The notes under the pieces: generated by a model
Seen by the model: only the letters and a program-made list of their open reading frames with translations
What the model was told of the DNA's origin: nothing
Database searches by the model: none
From: Massilia horti
GTDB taxonomy: Bacteria; Pseudomonadota; Gammaproteobacteria; Burkholderiales; Burkholderiaceae_D
Direction: 5' to 3'
Assembly (NCBI RefSeq): GCF_004614195.1
Contig: NZ_SPUM01000132.1
Span: forward strand, 62,001 to 126,000
Length of the DNA stretch: 64,000 nucleotides
Part shown: one piece after another, positions 48,798 through 60,350 of the stretch
How the letters are laid out: each line of letters begins with the position of its first letter
Numbering within the stretch: the first letter of the stretch is position 1
Translations under genes and position numbers: made by a program

Positions 48798-50282
48798 TCA
48801 GGAGGAACAGCTCACTTCGAGCGTGGCCGCCCAGTCTGGCGGCAGGGCCGCATAGGATTCATTTTCCGGCTGCTCGTCGAACGGGTGTTCGAGCACGGCA
48901 AGCAGCTTGCTTACGCCGCCATAATCGCCGTTCTGCGCCTGTTCGATGGCGAGCTGGGCCAGATAGTTGCGCAGCACGTACTTTGGATTCGTGCGGTGCA
49001 TCGCTTCGCGGCGCGGCGCGTCGACGCTGTTTTCCTGGCGCAGCCGCGCGCGGTAGTTTTGCGCCCAGGCGTCGAAGGCCGCGCGGTCGATGAACTGGTC
49101 GCGTAGCGGAGCGTCCTGTTCCGGGTTCTCCACCTGCAGGCCGCCCAGCCGGCGGAAGAACAGTGTGTAGTCGACATGGTTTTCCTGCATCAGCTTGAAC
49201 ATGTCGTCCAGGAGCTGCCGATCGCCGTCCTGCGCGGTTGCCAGGCCCAGTTTGGCGTGCAGCAGCGCGTCGATCTGTTGTGCGAATTCTGGCTGGTAGA
49301 CGTCGAGCGCCTCCTGCGCGGCGTCGACGTCGCCGATCAGTGGCAGCAGGGCGTTGCCGAGCGCATAGCAGTTCCAGTGCCCGACCGGCGGCTGGTTGCT
49401 GTACGAGTAGCGGCCGCCCTGGTCGGTGTGGTTGCAGATGTGGTTGGCGTCGAACGCTTCCATGAAGCCGAACGGGCCGTAGTCCAGCGTCAGGCCGAGG
49501 ATCGACATGTTGTCGGTGTTCATTACGCCATGCATGAAGCCCACCGCCTGCCACTCCCCGATCAGGCGCGCGGTGCGGCGCGTGACTTCGGCCAGCAGCG
49601 CCTGGTACGGATTCGGCGCATCCATCAGGTCTGGATAGAACGTTTTGATCACATAGTCGGCAAGCAGGCGCAGCTCTTCCGGCTTGTCGCGGTAATACCA
49701 GTGCTCGAACGAACCGAAGCGCACGAACGATGGCGCCATGCGCGTCACGACTGCCGCGGTTTCGATGTTTTCGCGGATCACCTGTTGGCTGGCGCCGGTA
49801 ACCATGAGAGCGCGCGTGGTCGGAATGCCGAGCGCGGCCATGGCTTCGGAGCAGAGGAATTCGCGGATCGACGAACGCAGCACCGCACGGCCGTCGCCCA
49901 TGCGGGAGTAAGGCGTACGCCCGGCCCCCTTGAGCTGGAGTTCCATCGGTCCCTGCGCCGTGGCGATATCGCCGAGCAAAATTGCGCGCCCATCCCCCAG
50001 TTGGCCAGCCCAGACGCCGAACTGGTGACCCGAATACACGGCCGCCAGCGGCTGCGAGCGTGCGGCGACCTCGTTACCCGTGAAGAGGGCAACGAAATCG
50101 TCGTTCGCCAGCTCCCGGGCGTCGAGCCCGATCAGCCCGGCGGCGCGCCCGCTCGCCGCCACGAAGTAAGGATTGGGCAGGGGGGTGGGCATCAGGCGCG
50201 TATAGAACGCGGGCGGCAATTCGGCAAACGAATTGTTCAGCGGAAGGTCGTCGGCAGTGATGGCAGTTCCAGTCAGGTTCAT
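48798..50282 (-). CDS. selO: Protein adenylyltransferase SelO (YdiU)
   Basis: 494 aa pseudokinase-fold enzyme that transfers AMP to protein hydroxyls. Family blocks: [54 protein letters not shown] region, [22 protein letters not shown]. The C-terminus is VSCSS: Cys stands at the third-last position, where selenoprotein orthologues carry Sec. Close to normal length. Linked to redox control of protein glutathionylation in E. coli, which fits its place next to msrB. Confidence 0.95.
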   Translation of the reverse strand: MNLTGTAITADDLPLNNSFAELPPAFYTRLMPTPLPNPYFVAASGRAAGLIGLDARELANDDFVALFTGNEVAARSQPLAAVYSGHQFGVWAGQLGDGRAILLGDIATAQGPMELQLKGAGRTPYSRMGDGRAVLRSSIREFLCSEAMAALGIPTTRALMVTGASQQVIRENIETAAVVTRMAPSFVRFGSFEHWYYRDKPEELRLLADYVIKTFYPDLMDAPNPYQALLAEVTRRTARLIGEWQAVGFMHGVMNTDNMSILGLTLDYGPFGFMEAFDANHICNHTDQGGRYSYSNQPPVGHWNCYALGNALLPLIGDVDAAQEALDVYQPEFAQQIDALLHAKLGLATAQDGDRQLLDDMFKLMQENHVDYTLFFRRLGGLQVENPEQDAPLRDQFIDRAAFDAWAQNYRARLRQENSVDAPRREAMHRTNPKYVLRNYLAQLAIEQAQNGDYGGVSKLLAVLEHPFDEQPENESYAALPPDWAATLEVSCSS

Positions 50283-50396
50283 TCCAATGTCAGGATTTTA
50301 CCGTACGGGGCGGATTTCATTCGGACGCGGGCGTGTGCCAAACGTGTGTTACATGGGGTGATACGCCCGATCAAAAGCGCGGCGGTGTAGAAATAA

Positions 50397-50406
50397 TACG
50401 ATCGTA
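50397..50406. promoter_or_regulatory. Candidate operator of the fadJ-like gene
   Basis: TACGATCGTA is a perfect 10-bp palindrome in an AT-rich tract, 53 bp before the start of the beta-oxidation gene. Position and symmetry suggest a TetR- or GntR-type fatty-acid regulator site. The regulator is not identified. Confidence 0.35.
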
Positions 50407-50458
50407 CTTTTATCGGTTATAGTTGAGCATTGCCGGTTCTACTAGATGAGGAAGAGAC

Positions 50459-52546
<2,088 letters not shown>

Positions 52547-52556
52547 CGCAGGTTTT

Positions 52557-52700
52557 GTAGGGTGCGCACCTGTGCGCACGCGGTACGGTTGAATGTCGTT
52601 GGCGCCGGAATGCACACGTACTGTGCGCATCCTGTACGGGTGAACGCCGTTGGCGCCGGTCTGCACACGTACCGCGTGCGCACTGGTGCGCACCCTACGA
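52557..52700. repeat. GTGCGCAC palindromic intergenic repeat, copy C
   Basis: Outer arms TAGGGTGCGCACC (52558) and GGTGCGCACCCTACG (to 52699) are inverted. Inside, a unit containing CGTTGGCGCCGG and GCACACGTAC is repeated twice in tandem. It follows the fadJ-like stop by about 10 bp. Confidence 0.85.
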
Positions 52701-52811
52701 TCCTGCATGGCACGCGCTAACGTTGCGCATACCAGGCGATCGAAGGCTCAGCAGTTTACTTGAAACTGTATTAACGGTAGGCTTCGTAAACTGCCACTCC
52801 CGTCTGCTTTC

Positions 52812-54011
52812 GTGAAAAAATTCCTCCTGATCGCCAGCGCCTGCTTACTGGCCTTGCTGGCGACCACCGGTGCCTCGTTGCCGTACCCGATCCTGCCACC
52901 GCTGTTTGCCTCGGACGCGCCCAATAGCCTGAATCATTTTCTCGGCCTGCCGCCCAAGCTGCTGCTCGCGATCGCACTGCTCATCAACCCGCTCGGGCTG
53001 CTGATCGGTTCGGCCGTGCTCGGCCCGCTGTCCGATCGCTTTGGCCGCCGCCCGGTGGTGCTGGTCACTTCCATCGGCGCCGCGCTCGGCCACGTGCTCA
53101 CAGCCGGTGCTCTCGTCATCCAGTCCTACCCGCTGTTCCTGCTGGCCCGCTTCGCCACCGGCCTGCTCGAGGGCAACGTCTCGGCGGTGCGCGCGATGCT
53201 GGCCGACCGCCTGGAGGGCAACCTGCGCAACCGGGCGCTGTCGTGGCTGAACGGCGCGTTGCACCTCGGCTGGCTGGTCGGTCCGCTGCTGGCGGGGCTG
53301 CTGGTGGGGCTGGGGGTGACCGTGCCGTTTTATGTCGCAGCTGGCGCGTTGTGCCTGGGTGCCGTACTGGCCGCCGTTTCGCTGGAGCACGAGCATAAGC
53401 CGGCTGGGCACGGCTCCTGGCTGTCGGTCGCGCGTGAAAGCCATGCTTTCAACCTGTTGCGCCACTACGAATTGCGGATGCTGTTTGTCGTCCAGTTCGC
53501 CTATTCCTGCGGCTCGACTGCCTTTTTCTTGTTCTATCCGCTCTGGCTGGTGGAGGTGGGTGGTTATGGCGTGCGTGAGATTTCGCACGTCAATGTGCTC
53601 ATGTGCGCCCTGTTGACGCTGACTGCGGCGTTCGCCGGTGGCCCCAGCCGTGTCGAACCGCTGCGCCGCGCCAGCGTCTGTGCGCTGGGCGTTGCAGTCG
53701 CGATAGCGGCGGTGGGAGTGGGCAATCTCTGGATTGGCATCGCGGGCATTGTCCTGTTTGGTTTGCCGCACGCGTTTTTCAACGCCACCATTCTGGGCTG
53801 GGCGGCGGAGCGTTTCGGTTCGTACGGACAAGGGGCGGTCATGGGCCTGCTGGCCACGACCTATTGTCTCGCCAACATCCTGATGGCGCTGGCGGGTGCG
53901 GTGTTGACGCTGTTCGATACGCGTCTTGTTCTTGTGGCCGGCGCCGCATTCAGCACATGGGCAGCCATGCGGATGCGTGCATGGCATGGCGTGCAGACCA
54001 GGACCGCCTGA
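52812..54011 (+). CDS. Major facilitator superfamily transporter
   Basis: 399 aa, about 12 membrane helices. The MFS loop 2-3 signature is present (GPLSDRFGRRPVV), with an equivalent in the second half less conserved. The first helix (FLLIASACLLALLATTGASLPYP) is slightly signal-like. Resembles drug:proton antiporters of the TetA-like branch, but the substrate cannot be told. The GTG at 52812 is the likely start; no strong ribosome site is seen. Single gene. Confidence 0.88.
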   Translation: MKKFLLIASACLLALLATTGASLPYPILPPLFASDAPNSLNHFLGLPPKLLLAIALLINPLGLLIGSAVLGPLSDRFGRRPVVLVTSIGAALGHVLTAGALVIQSYPLFLLARFATGLLEGNVSAVRAMLADRLEGNLRNRALSWLNGALHLGWLVGPLLAGLLVGLGVTVPFYVAAGALCLGAVLAAVSLEHEHKPAGHGSWLSVARESHAFNLLRHYELRMLFVVQFAYSCGSTAFFLFYPLWLVEVGGYGVREISHVNVLMCALLTLTAAFAGGPSRVEPLRRASVCALGVAVAIAAVGVGNLWIGIAGIVLFGLPHAFFNATILGWAAERFGSYGQGAVMGLLATTYCLANILMALAGAVLTLFDTRLVLVAGAAFSTWAAMRMRAWHGVQTRTA

Positions 54012-54029
54012 CTGTACTGATGCAGTGCA

Positions 54030-54374
54030 CTACGTGTGCCGCTCGCGGGAATCGGCAGGCGCTTCGGTGCGATCATTGAGACCGTAGTCTCTTACGACGG
54101 CTGCCACGCGCAGCCGGTAATCCTCGAAAATATACGCACGCCCTTTCGACTGTATCTCGCGGTGTAGCTCAAAATTTCGCCAGTTGCGCACCGCCTCTTC
54201 ATCGCGCCAGAACGATAGCGACAAAATTTTCCCTGGTTGGGACAGGCTCTCGAAACGTTCGACCGAAATAAAACCGTCGATCTGTTCAAGATGTGGCCGC
54301 AGCTTCGCCGCGGCGTCAAGGTATTCCTGCTTGTGCCGCCCGTGTGGCACGACTTCAAAGATCACGGCGATCAT
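54030..54374 (-). CDS. Antibiotic biosynthesis monooxygenase-type (ABM) small protein
   Basis: 114 aa ferredoxin-like alpha/beta barrel protein: [57 protein letters not shown]. This fold includes small monooxygenases and haem-degrading enzymes, but most members are uncharacterised. It starts within the end of the preceding gene (20-bp overlap), so the two are co-translated. The start at 54374 is chosen because the fold begins there. Confidence 0.8.
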   Translation of the reverse strand: MIAVIFEVVPHGRHKQEYLDAAAKLRPHLEQIDGFISVERFESLSQPGKILSLSFWRDEEAVRNWRNFELHREIQSKGRAYIFEDYRLRVAAVVRDYGLNDRTEAPADSRERHT

Positions 54375-54702
54375 CACGGGCCGCCTTGTGAAACGTGCCA
54401 TCCACCACTTGAAGGAAGCTCCGTTCCTCACGCAGGATGAAGCGCTTTGCCTGGGCCATGGAAAAGTTGGCGCGGCCTTCCGCATCGATTTTCAAACGCG
54501 CCCGATAGGCCTCATACGAGGCCAGGCTGTCGAAGGCGATCAGGCCCCATGCCACATCATTGGTTCCTTCGTGAGGCAAAAAGTAGCCGATCAGATTGCC
54601 ACCGCAACGTGGAATGATGCGCCCCCAGTTTTCGGCGTATTCCTTGAATTCCTCACGTTGGAATGGGTCGATCTCGTAGCGGATGAAGCAGGTGATGGTC
54701 AT
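54355..54702 (-). CDS. NIPSNAP-family protein
   Basis: 115 aa, dimeric alpha/beta barrel type: [47 protein letters not shown] region and [15 protein letters not shown]. Role unknown; possibly binds or modifies a small aromatic. First gene of a two-gene unit with the ABM protein. A perfect inverted repeat at 54755-54778 upstream may be its operator. The start at 54702 matches the domain beginning. Confidence 0.82.
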   Translation of the reverse strand: MTITCFIRYEIDPFQREEFKEYAENWGRIIPRCGGNLIGYFLPHEGTNDVAWGLIAFDSLASYEAYRARLKIDAEGRANFSMAQAKRFILREERSFLQVVDGTFHKAARDDRRDL

Positions 54703-54754
54703 GTTGTCCTCGTCGTTGCCTGGTGCATTCACTATACGAGCTTGTCGGCATTCG

Positions 54755-54778
54755 ATGGTTCGACCTGGATCGAACCAT
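54755..54778. promoter_or_regulatory. Perfect inverted repeat upstream of the NIPSNAP gene
   Basis: ATGGTTCGA and TCGAACCAT with a 6-bp spacer, centred about 64 bp before the NIPSNAP start. Dimensions suit a dimeric repressor or activator. No regulator gene is adjacent. Confidence 0.4.
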
Positions 54779-54993
54779 GAAAGACGGGTCAACCACGGCT
54801 ACGAGGGTTCAACTGCCGCTGCCGTGCATCAAAATTTTCCGTTAGTGGAAAGTTTTGTTAATATGGGGAAATTACTGATTCTCGCGCTTTACGCGTTACC
54901 GCGTCCATGCCTGGCATGCGACGCCACCCGCTAGTTCTGCTTGACTACAGCGGCATCGTTTCGCAGACGCGTCCTCATTTTCTCCCATCCGCG

Positions 54994-56172
54994 ATGCTGA
55001 GCCTGGTGAGTCTTATTCTGGAAACGATGGCTCTGTCAGTCGTGATGCTGTTCGTCCTGTCATCCGTGACATGCGAGGAAAACAGCGGCACGCGCGAGTG
55101 GTTCCGGGCGAACATCCTGGCGGTGGCAGCCTTGCTCGGCTATGCAGGGCGGGGCATGCTGCCCGACGTGCTGTCGATCGAGGCGGCCAATCTGTTGTTC
55201 ATGGCGGCGATTAGCATGATGCTGGCCGGCTTTCGCCGTTACGAAGGAAAGACTTTCCCGACCAAACTACTCGCGGGTGGCATGGCAGTCGTGATGGCGG
55301 TCATCCTGGTCTTCCACTATGGCGTGGACCTCCCCGGGGTGCGGGTGATCACTGTTTCCATCTTTCACGGCGGCGTGTGCTTTGCGATCGGCATGACGGT
55401 GCGGCGCATGATTCCAGCTTCCCAGCCGCATTACCCGTTCCTCTTCACTGTCGTCGCCGCGTTCGCCCTTGCATTCGGCTACGCCGTGCGAGCCGTGCAT
55501 TACATGCTGTTGCCTAACCTGGCGGTGCCGCTGTTTGCGTCAACCGTGTGGAACACGGTTTACTTTTCGCTCGGAACGCTGGCCTTCCCGGGCCTCACGC
55601 TGGGTGCTGTCATGATGACCAATGCCCGGAGCCTGGCGAAGGCAGCGTATGCCGCGGATCACGACCACCTCACCGGAGCCTGCTCGCGCCGCGCATTCTT
55701 TCAGCTGGCCGAGCGCGAACACATGCGCAAATTGCGTACCGGCGGCGATTTGTCGGTGCTGCTGTTCGATGCCGACCATTTTAAGGCGATCAACGATTCC
55801 TTTGGCCATGCGGTCGGCGATCAGGTACTCGCGGAGATCGTGAAATGCACGCAGAAGGTAATTCGTAATATTGATGTCTGTGCCCGGCTCGGCGGCGAGG
55901 AGTTCGCCGTCCTGCTGCCCGGCGCCGATGCTGGCACCGCGATATCGGTTGCCGAGCGCCTGCGCGCCGCGTTGGAGGGGGCGGTGCTTGCCACGTCAGC
56001 CAACGCGAGCGTGACCTGCACGGTCAGCATTGGTAGTGCCACGTTGCAGCCGCAGGAGACCCTGGCCGCGCTGCTGGTGAGGGCCGACCGCGCGCTGTAT
56101 GCCGCCAAGTCCGCGGGCCGCAATCGAGCCATGTGCGCCGAGGATGTGCGCCGGATCGAGGTCGGCACATGA
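54994..56172 (+). CDS. Membrane-anchored diguanylate cyclase
   Basis: About 392 aa. Six or seven hydrophobic segments (LILETMALSVVMLFVL, LLAGGMAVVMAVILVFHY, FTVVAAFALAFGYAV and others) form an N-terminal membrane sensor to about residue 215. A GGDEF domain (about 225-385) follows with active-site GGEEF and the upstream RNID (RxxD) inhibitory site, so it should make c-di-GMP with product feedback. There is no EAL domain. The frame opens at 54907; I prefer the ATG at 54994 because the membrane region begins there, but neither has a clear ribosome site. Confidence 0.92.
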   Translation: MLSLVSLILETMALSVVMLFVLSSVTCEENSGTREWFRANILAVAALLGYAGRGMLPDVLSIEAANLLFMAAISMMLAGFRRYEGKTFPTKLLAGGMAVVMAVILVFHYGVDLPGVRVITVSIFHGGVCFAIGMTVRRMIPASQPHYPFLFTVVAAFALAFGYAVRAVHYMLLPNLAVPLFASTVWNTVYFSLGTLAFPGLTLGAVMMTNARSLAKAAYAADHDHLTGACSRRAFFQLAEREHMRKLRTGGDLSVLLFDADHFKAINDSFGHAVGDQVLAEIVKCTQKVIRNIDVCARLGGEEFAVLLPGADAGTAISVAERLRAALEGAVLATSANASVTCTVSIGSATLQPQETLAALLVRADRALYAAKSAGRNRAMCAEDVRRIEVGT

Positions 56173-56202
56173 AAAGGCGCTGTCACCGTTAAGTGTGGGT
56201 TT

Positions 56203-56230
56203 CGTAGGGTGGGCGGGAGACCCGCCTACG
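56203..56230. repeat. GC-rich hairpin repeat after the diguanylate cyclase gene
   Basis: CGTAGG-GTGGGCGGG-AGA-CCCGCC-TACG: interrupted stem similar to the CCCGCCTACGCGGG element near 1.79 kb. No T-run follows. Confidence 0.6.
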
Positions 56231-56240
56231 TAAACCAACG

Positions 56241-56272
56241 AAAAGGGGTGCCGCTGTCTCCAGTGGCACCCC
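56241..56272 (-). terminator. Terminator of the MHS transporter gene
   Basis: On the minus strand GGGGTGCCACTG-GAGA-CAGCGGCACCCC is followed by TTTTCG, 23 bp beyond the stop codon. Confidence 0.8.
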
Positions 56273-56294
56273 GGTTTGCGCAAGCGTTTATGCG

Positions 56295-57992
56295 TCAGTC
56301 TTCTGCGTAGATGTTGTTGTTCCTGGTCTCGCGCACGAACAGCGCACCGATCACGAAGGTGATCATGGCGGCGATGATCGGATACCACAGGCCGTAGTAG
56401 ATGTCGCCCTTGAGTGCGACCAGCGCGAAGGCAGTGGTCGGCAGCAGGCCGCCGAACCAGCCGTTACCGATGTGGTAGGGCAGCGACATCGACGAGTAGC
56501 GGATGCGGGTCGGGAACATCTCCACCAGCATCGCGGCAATCGGTCCGTACACCATCGTCACGTACAGCACCAGGACAAACAGCAGCAGCACGACCATCGG
56601 CTTGTTGATCTGCTCTGGATCTGCCTTGGCCGGGTAGCCCGCTTCCTTGAGCGAAGCGCCCACCTCGGTCGTAAATGCGGTGACCTTGTCCTTACTCGCA
56701 GAGTCGAAGTTCAGCCCGTCCGGGGTCATGGTTGCATTAAACGACTGATATACCTTGTCGCCGACGTGGATGCTTGCAAGCGTGCCGGCCGGCGCTTCCT
56801 GGATGGTGTAGTTCACCGAAGCATTGGTCAGCATGCCGGTGGCGATGTCGCATGAGGACGGGAATTTCTTTGTGCTAGTGGGGTTGAACTGGAAATGGCA
56901 TTTTTCCGGGTCGGCCACCACCACCACCGGCGACTTGGTCAGCGCGGCTTCCAGTGCCGGGTTGCCGTAGTGGGTGATCGCCTTGAAGATCGGGAAGTAG
57001 GTGAGGGCGGCGATCAGGCAGCCGCCAAGGATGATCCATTTGCGGCCGATCTTGTCCGACAGCGAACCGAAGAAGATGAAGAACGGAGTGGCCAGTGCGA
57101 GTGCGATGGCAATCATGATCTGCGCGCTGGCCGGCTCGATTTTCAGGGTCTGGGTCAGGAAGAACAGGGCATAGAACTGGCCGGTGTACCAGACCACGGC
57201 CTGACCCATGGTCAGGCCGACCAGCGCCAGGATCACGATCTTGGCGTTCTTCCACTTCATGAAGGATTCCTTCAGCGGCGCCTTGGAGACCTTGCCATCC
57301 GCCTTCATCTTGGCGAACGCGGGCGACTCGTTCATCGACAGCCGGATCCATACCGAGATACCGAGCAAGACAACCGATAGCAGGAACGGGATGCGCCAGC
57401 CCCACTCGTCGAACGCCTTCGGCTCCATCGACATCCGGGTCCCCAGGATAACCAGCAAGGACAGGAACAGGCCCAGCGTGGCGGTGGTCTGGATCCAGGA
57501 GGTGAAAAAGCCGCGTTTGCCGTCGGGCGCATGCTCCGCCACGTAGGTGGCAGCGCCGCCGTATTCGCCGCCCAGGGCCAGGCCCTGCAGGATGCGCAGC
57601 GTGACGAGCAGGATCGGGGCAGCGATGCCGATGGTGGCATAACTTGGCAAGAGGCCCACGATGAAGGTCGAGCCGCCCATGATCATGATCGTGACCAGGA
57701 AGGTGTACTTACGGCCGACGATGTCGCCCAGGCGGCCGAACACCAGCGCGCCAAAAGGGCGCACGATGAAGCCGGCGGCGAAGGCAAGCAGTGCGAAGAT
57801 GAAGGAGGTGGTCGCGTCGCCAAGGAAGAACTGCTTGCCGATGACCGCGGCGAGCGAACCGTACAGGTAGAAGTCATACCATTCGAAAACGGTACCAAGG
57901 GACGAGCCGAAAATGACTTTTCGCTCCTCCTTGGTAATGCCCGCGGCCTGGGGTACTGCCTTGCCCGCGGTCACGCCTGGTGTGAGTGCCAT
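56295..57992 (-). CDS. Metabolite:H+ symporter (MHS) family MFS transporter
   Basis: 565 aa, 12 helices. MHS-family hallmarks: GTVFEWYDFYLYGSLAA near the N-terminus, GRLGDIVGRKYTF in loop 2-3, LQGLALGGEYGG and TRIRYSSMSLPYHIG in the second half. Substrates in this family are carboxylates, osmolytes or aromatic acids. Between helices of the second half lies an extra hydrophilic segment of about 110 residues (around 345-455) with two Cys, which would face the periplasm and makes the protein longer than the usual 430-450 aa. The ATG at 57992 is followed by a short cytosolic tail. Confidence 0.9.
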   Translation of the reverse strand: MALTPGVTAGKAVPQAAGITKEERKVIFGSSLGTVFEWYDFYLYGSLAAVIGKQFFLGDATTSFIFALLAFAAGFIVRPFGALVFGRLGDIVGRKYTFLVTIMIMGGSTFIVGLLPSYATIGIAAPILLVTLRILQGLALGGEYGGAATYVAEHAPDGKRGFFTSWIQTTATLGLFLSLLVILGTRMSMEPKAFDEWGWRIPFLLSVVLLGISVWIRLSMNESPAFAKMKADGKVSKAPLKESFMKWKNAKIVILALVGLTMGQAVVWYTGQFYALFFLTQTLKIEPASAQIMIAIALALATPFFIFFGSLSDKIGRKWIILGGCLIAALTYFPIFKAITHYGNPALEAALTKSPVVVVADPEKCHFQFNPTSTKKFPSSCDIATGMLTNASVNYTIQEAPAGTLASIHVGDKVYQSFNATMTPDGLNFDSASKDKVTAFTTEVGASLKEAGYPAKADPEQINKPMVVLLLFVLVLYVTMVYGPIAAMLVEMFPTRIRYSSMSLPYHIGNGWFGGLLPTTAFALVALKGDIYYGLWYPIIAAMITFVIGALFVRETRNNNIYAED

Positions 57993-58229
57993 ATGTGTCT
58001 CCGTTGTAGTAATTCGATGTAGTCGGAATAGCCGATACAGGGTCAGCTATAACGGAGTGTGGCGCGTGAAGCTTACGTCATGCTTTCTTCAAACTTACTG
58101 GAAACTTACAGCTGAGGTGCCGGTGGCGGGCATCTTCCGGTGAAACGCGCTTGGTGTTGCCGGCTGCTACACTAGCGGATGCGGGCAATCACGCCCGTAC
58201 TGACAAGCATTTGAAACACGGAAAAGAAT

Positions 58230-58532
58230 ATGATCAAGCACATCGTCATGTGGAAACTGAAGGACCACGCCGAGGGCGCCGACCGCGCCACCAATGCCGC
58301 CGAAATGAAGCGCCGCCTCGATGCCTGCGCCAACATCGTGCCCGGCATCCTCAAATTTGAAGTGGTGCTGGCGCAGCCGGGCCTGGAGGCCACCTACGAC
58401 GTGGTGCTGTATTCCGAATTCGCGGACAAGGCCGCGCTGCAAGCCTATGCCAGCCACCCGACGCACCAGGCGGTGGTGCCGTTCATCGGCGCCATTCGCG
58501 AAGGGCGCCAGTGCATGGACTACGAAATCTGA
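58230..58532 (+). CDS. Dabb (stress-responsive A/B barrel) protein
   Basis: 100 aa: MIKHIVMWKLKDHAEGADR, VPGILKFEVVLAQPG, YDVVLYSEFADKAALQAY and HPTHQAVVPFI are the conserved Dabb strands and helix. Dimeric barrel of unknown activity in bacteria. First of three co-directional genes with two SDRs, 19 bp before the first. Confidence 0.9.
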   Translation: MIKHIVMWKLKDHAEGADRATNAAEMKRRLDACANIVPGILKFEVVLAQPGLEATYDVVLYSEFADKAALQAYASHPTHQAVVPFIGAIREGRQCMDYEI

Positions 58533-58551
58533 GTTCGCCAAAGGAGACGCG

Positions 58552-59334
58552 ATGCGCACGGTGCAGGAACTGTTCTCACTGAAGGGCAAGGGCGCGCTGG
58601 TGACCGGCGGATCGCGCGGGCTCGGCCTGCAGATGGCCGAGGCGCTGGGCGAGCAGGGCGCGCGCGTCGTGATCACGGCGCGCAGGCAGGACGAACTGGA
58701 CGGGGCAGTCGCGCACCTGAGCGGGCGCGGCATCGATGCCCTTGGCATTGCGGCCGACCTCTCGCATGAGGCCAACGTGCTGCCCCTGGTCGAGCAGGCG
58801 CTCGGTTGCCTCGGCCGGCTCGACATCCTCGTCAACAATGCCGGCGCCACCTGGGGCGCACCGGCCGAAGAGCATCCGCCCGAAGCGTGGGACAAGGTGA
58901 TGAACCTGAACGTGCGCAGCATGTTCCTGGTGTCGCAGGCGGTGGGCCGGCTGTCGATGATCCCGCGCCGCTACGGACGCATCATCAACACCTCGTCGAT
59001 TGCCGGCCTGGCGGGCAACCCGCCGGGGACAATGAAGACGCTGGCCTACAATACCTCGAAGGGGGCCGTGATCAACTTCACGCGTGCGCTCGCCGCAGAG
59101 TGGGGCGAATACGGCATCACCGTCAATTCGATCGCGCCGGGCTTCTTCCCGTCCAAAATGACCCGGGGCGTGCTGTCGACATTCGGCGAAGAGGTGCTGG
59201 TCAAGGACGCGCCGCTTCGCCGTCTGGGCGATGAAGAGGATCTCAAGGGCGCGGTGGTGCTGTTCGCCTCCGACGCCGGCAAGCACATCACGGGCCAGAC
59301 GCTGGCGGTCGACGGGGGCGTGTCGGCGGTCTGA
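58552..59334 (+). CDS. Short-chain dehydrogenase/reductase (active type)
   Basis: 260 aa. Classical SDR with all key residues: cofactor loop TGGSRGLGLQMA, NNAGATWG, Ser in NTSSIAG, YNTSK catalytic pair, and the PGFFPS region. It may use NADP(H) or NAD(H) on an alcohol or ketone substrate; close in look to gluconate-5-dehydrogenase/3-oxoacyl reductase relatives. AAGGAG lies before the ATG at 58552, and it ends 19 bp before the next SDR. Confidence 0.92.
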   Translation: MRTVQELFSLKGKGALVTGGSRGLGLQMAEALGEQGARVVITARRQDELDGAVAHLSGRGIDALGIAADLSHEANVLPLVEQALGCLGRLDILVNNAGATWGAPAEEHPPEAWDKVMNLNVRSMFLVSQAVGRLSMIPRRYGRIINTSSIAGLAGNPPGTMKTLAYNTSKGAVINFTRALAAEWGEYGITVNSIAPGFFPSKMTRGVLSTFGEEVLVKDAPLRRLGDEEDLKGAVVLFASDAGKHITGQTLAVDGGVSAV

Positions 59335-59353
59335 CCCGCGCGGGGAGGACGCG

Positions 59354-60244
59354 ATGAAGGACTTTCGCGGCAAGGTGGCCGTGATCACAGGCGCGGCGGG
59401 CGGCATCGGACGCGAGCTGGCGAACCGGGCCGCCGAGCTAGAGATGAAGCTGGTGCTGGCCGACGTGCAGGTGCATGCGCTCGAGCGCGCGACCAGCGAG
59501 CTGCTCGGCCAGGGCGCCGAGGTGTTGTCGATGGTGTGCGACGTGAGCAAGGCACGGCTGGTGCAGGAACTGGCCGATTCGGCTATCGCGCGTTTCGGCG
59601 AGGTGCACCTCGTATTCAACAATGCCGGTGTGGCTGCCGGCGGCCTGGTCTGGGAAAATACCGAGGCCGACTGGGAGTGGGTGCTGGGCGTGAACCTGTG
59701 GGGCGTAATCCACGGCGTGCGCGTCTTTACCAAGTTGATGCTCGATTGCGCCAGGCGTCATGCCGGCTTTGAAGGGCATATCGTCAACACGGCTTCGATG
59801 GCGGGGCTGGTCAATGCGCCGGCGATGGGTGCCTGTAACGTGCCCGGGCACGGGGTGGTGTCGCTGAGCGAGACGCTGTATCACGATCTGCGGCTGGTTC
59901 AGGCGCCGATAGGCGTGTCGGTGCTGTGCTCGCACATTGTGCCGGCGGCGCCCGCGCGTTCGCATCACCAGCGGCAGGAGGACCTGAGGAACGACCAGAT
60001 GGCCGAGGCCGGACAGCTTGCTCTTCAGGGACTGCTGGATACGGCGTCAGTCAGGATGCCGGCGGCCGAGGTGGCGCGGATCGCCTTCGATGCGGTGCGT
60101 GACGGGTGGTTCTACATCGGTGTGCCTGCGCCGGCGCTTCAAAGCATGGCGGCGCGCATAGAGGCGATCCTGCACGAGGAGCCGCCGCCGGATCTGTATG
60201 CGGCGAGCCCGCAAATCACGGATATGCTGCGTTCGAAGTTGTAG
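59354..60244 (+). CDS. SDR-family protein lacking the catalytic Tyr and Lys
   Basis: 296 aa. The Rossmann cofactor loop (TGAAGGIGRELA), FNNAGVAAGG and the Ser in NTASMAG are all intact. The place of the usual Y-N-V-S-K reads C-N-V-P-G (codons TGT AAC GTG CCC GGG at about 59833-59847). Both the proton-relay Tyr and Lys are therefore gone while the surroundings (HGVVSLSETLYHDL) are normal. The protein may be a non-catalytic partner of the preceding SDR, or the gene may be newly inactivated. GGGAGG precedes the ATG. Confidence 0.88.
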   Translation: MKDFRGKVAVITGAAGGIGRELANRAAELEMKLVLADVQVHALERATSELLGQGAEVLSMVCDVSKARLVQELADSAIARFGEVHLVFNNAGVAAGGLVWENTEADWEWVLGVNLWGVIHGVRVFTKLMLDCARRHAGFEGHIVNTASMAGLVNAPAMGACNVPGHGVVSLSETLYHDLRLVQAPIGVSVLCSHIVPAAPARSHHQRQEDLRNDQMAEAGQLALQGLLDTASVRMPAAEVARIAFDAVRDGWFYIGVPAPALQSMAARIEAILHEEPPPDLYAASPQITDMLRSKL

Positions 60245-60325
60245 GGTACGTATTTTGTCGTACGCGGTACGTGTGATCGCCGTACCGCGTGCGCACAGGT
60301 CCTCGCCGGCCGCGCGCCCCCTACT
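60241..60325. repeat. GTGCGCAC-family intergenic repeat, copy D
   Basis: Begins with GTAGGGTACGTA at the SDR stop codon and ends with ACCGCGTGCGCACAGGTCCT followed by CGCCGGCCGCGCGCCCCCTAC, the same right-end type as in copy B. Confidence 0.7.
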
Positions 60326-60350
60326 CCGACAGGTCGCGGCTGATGCAAAT

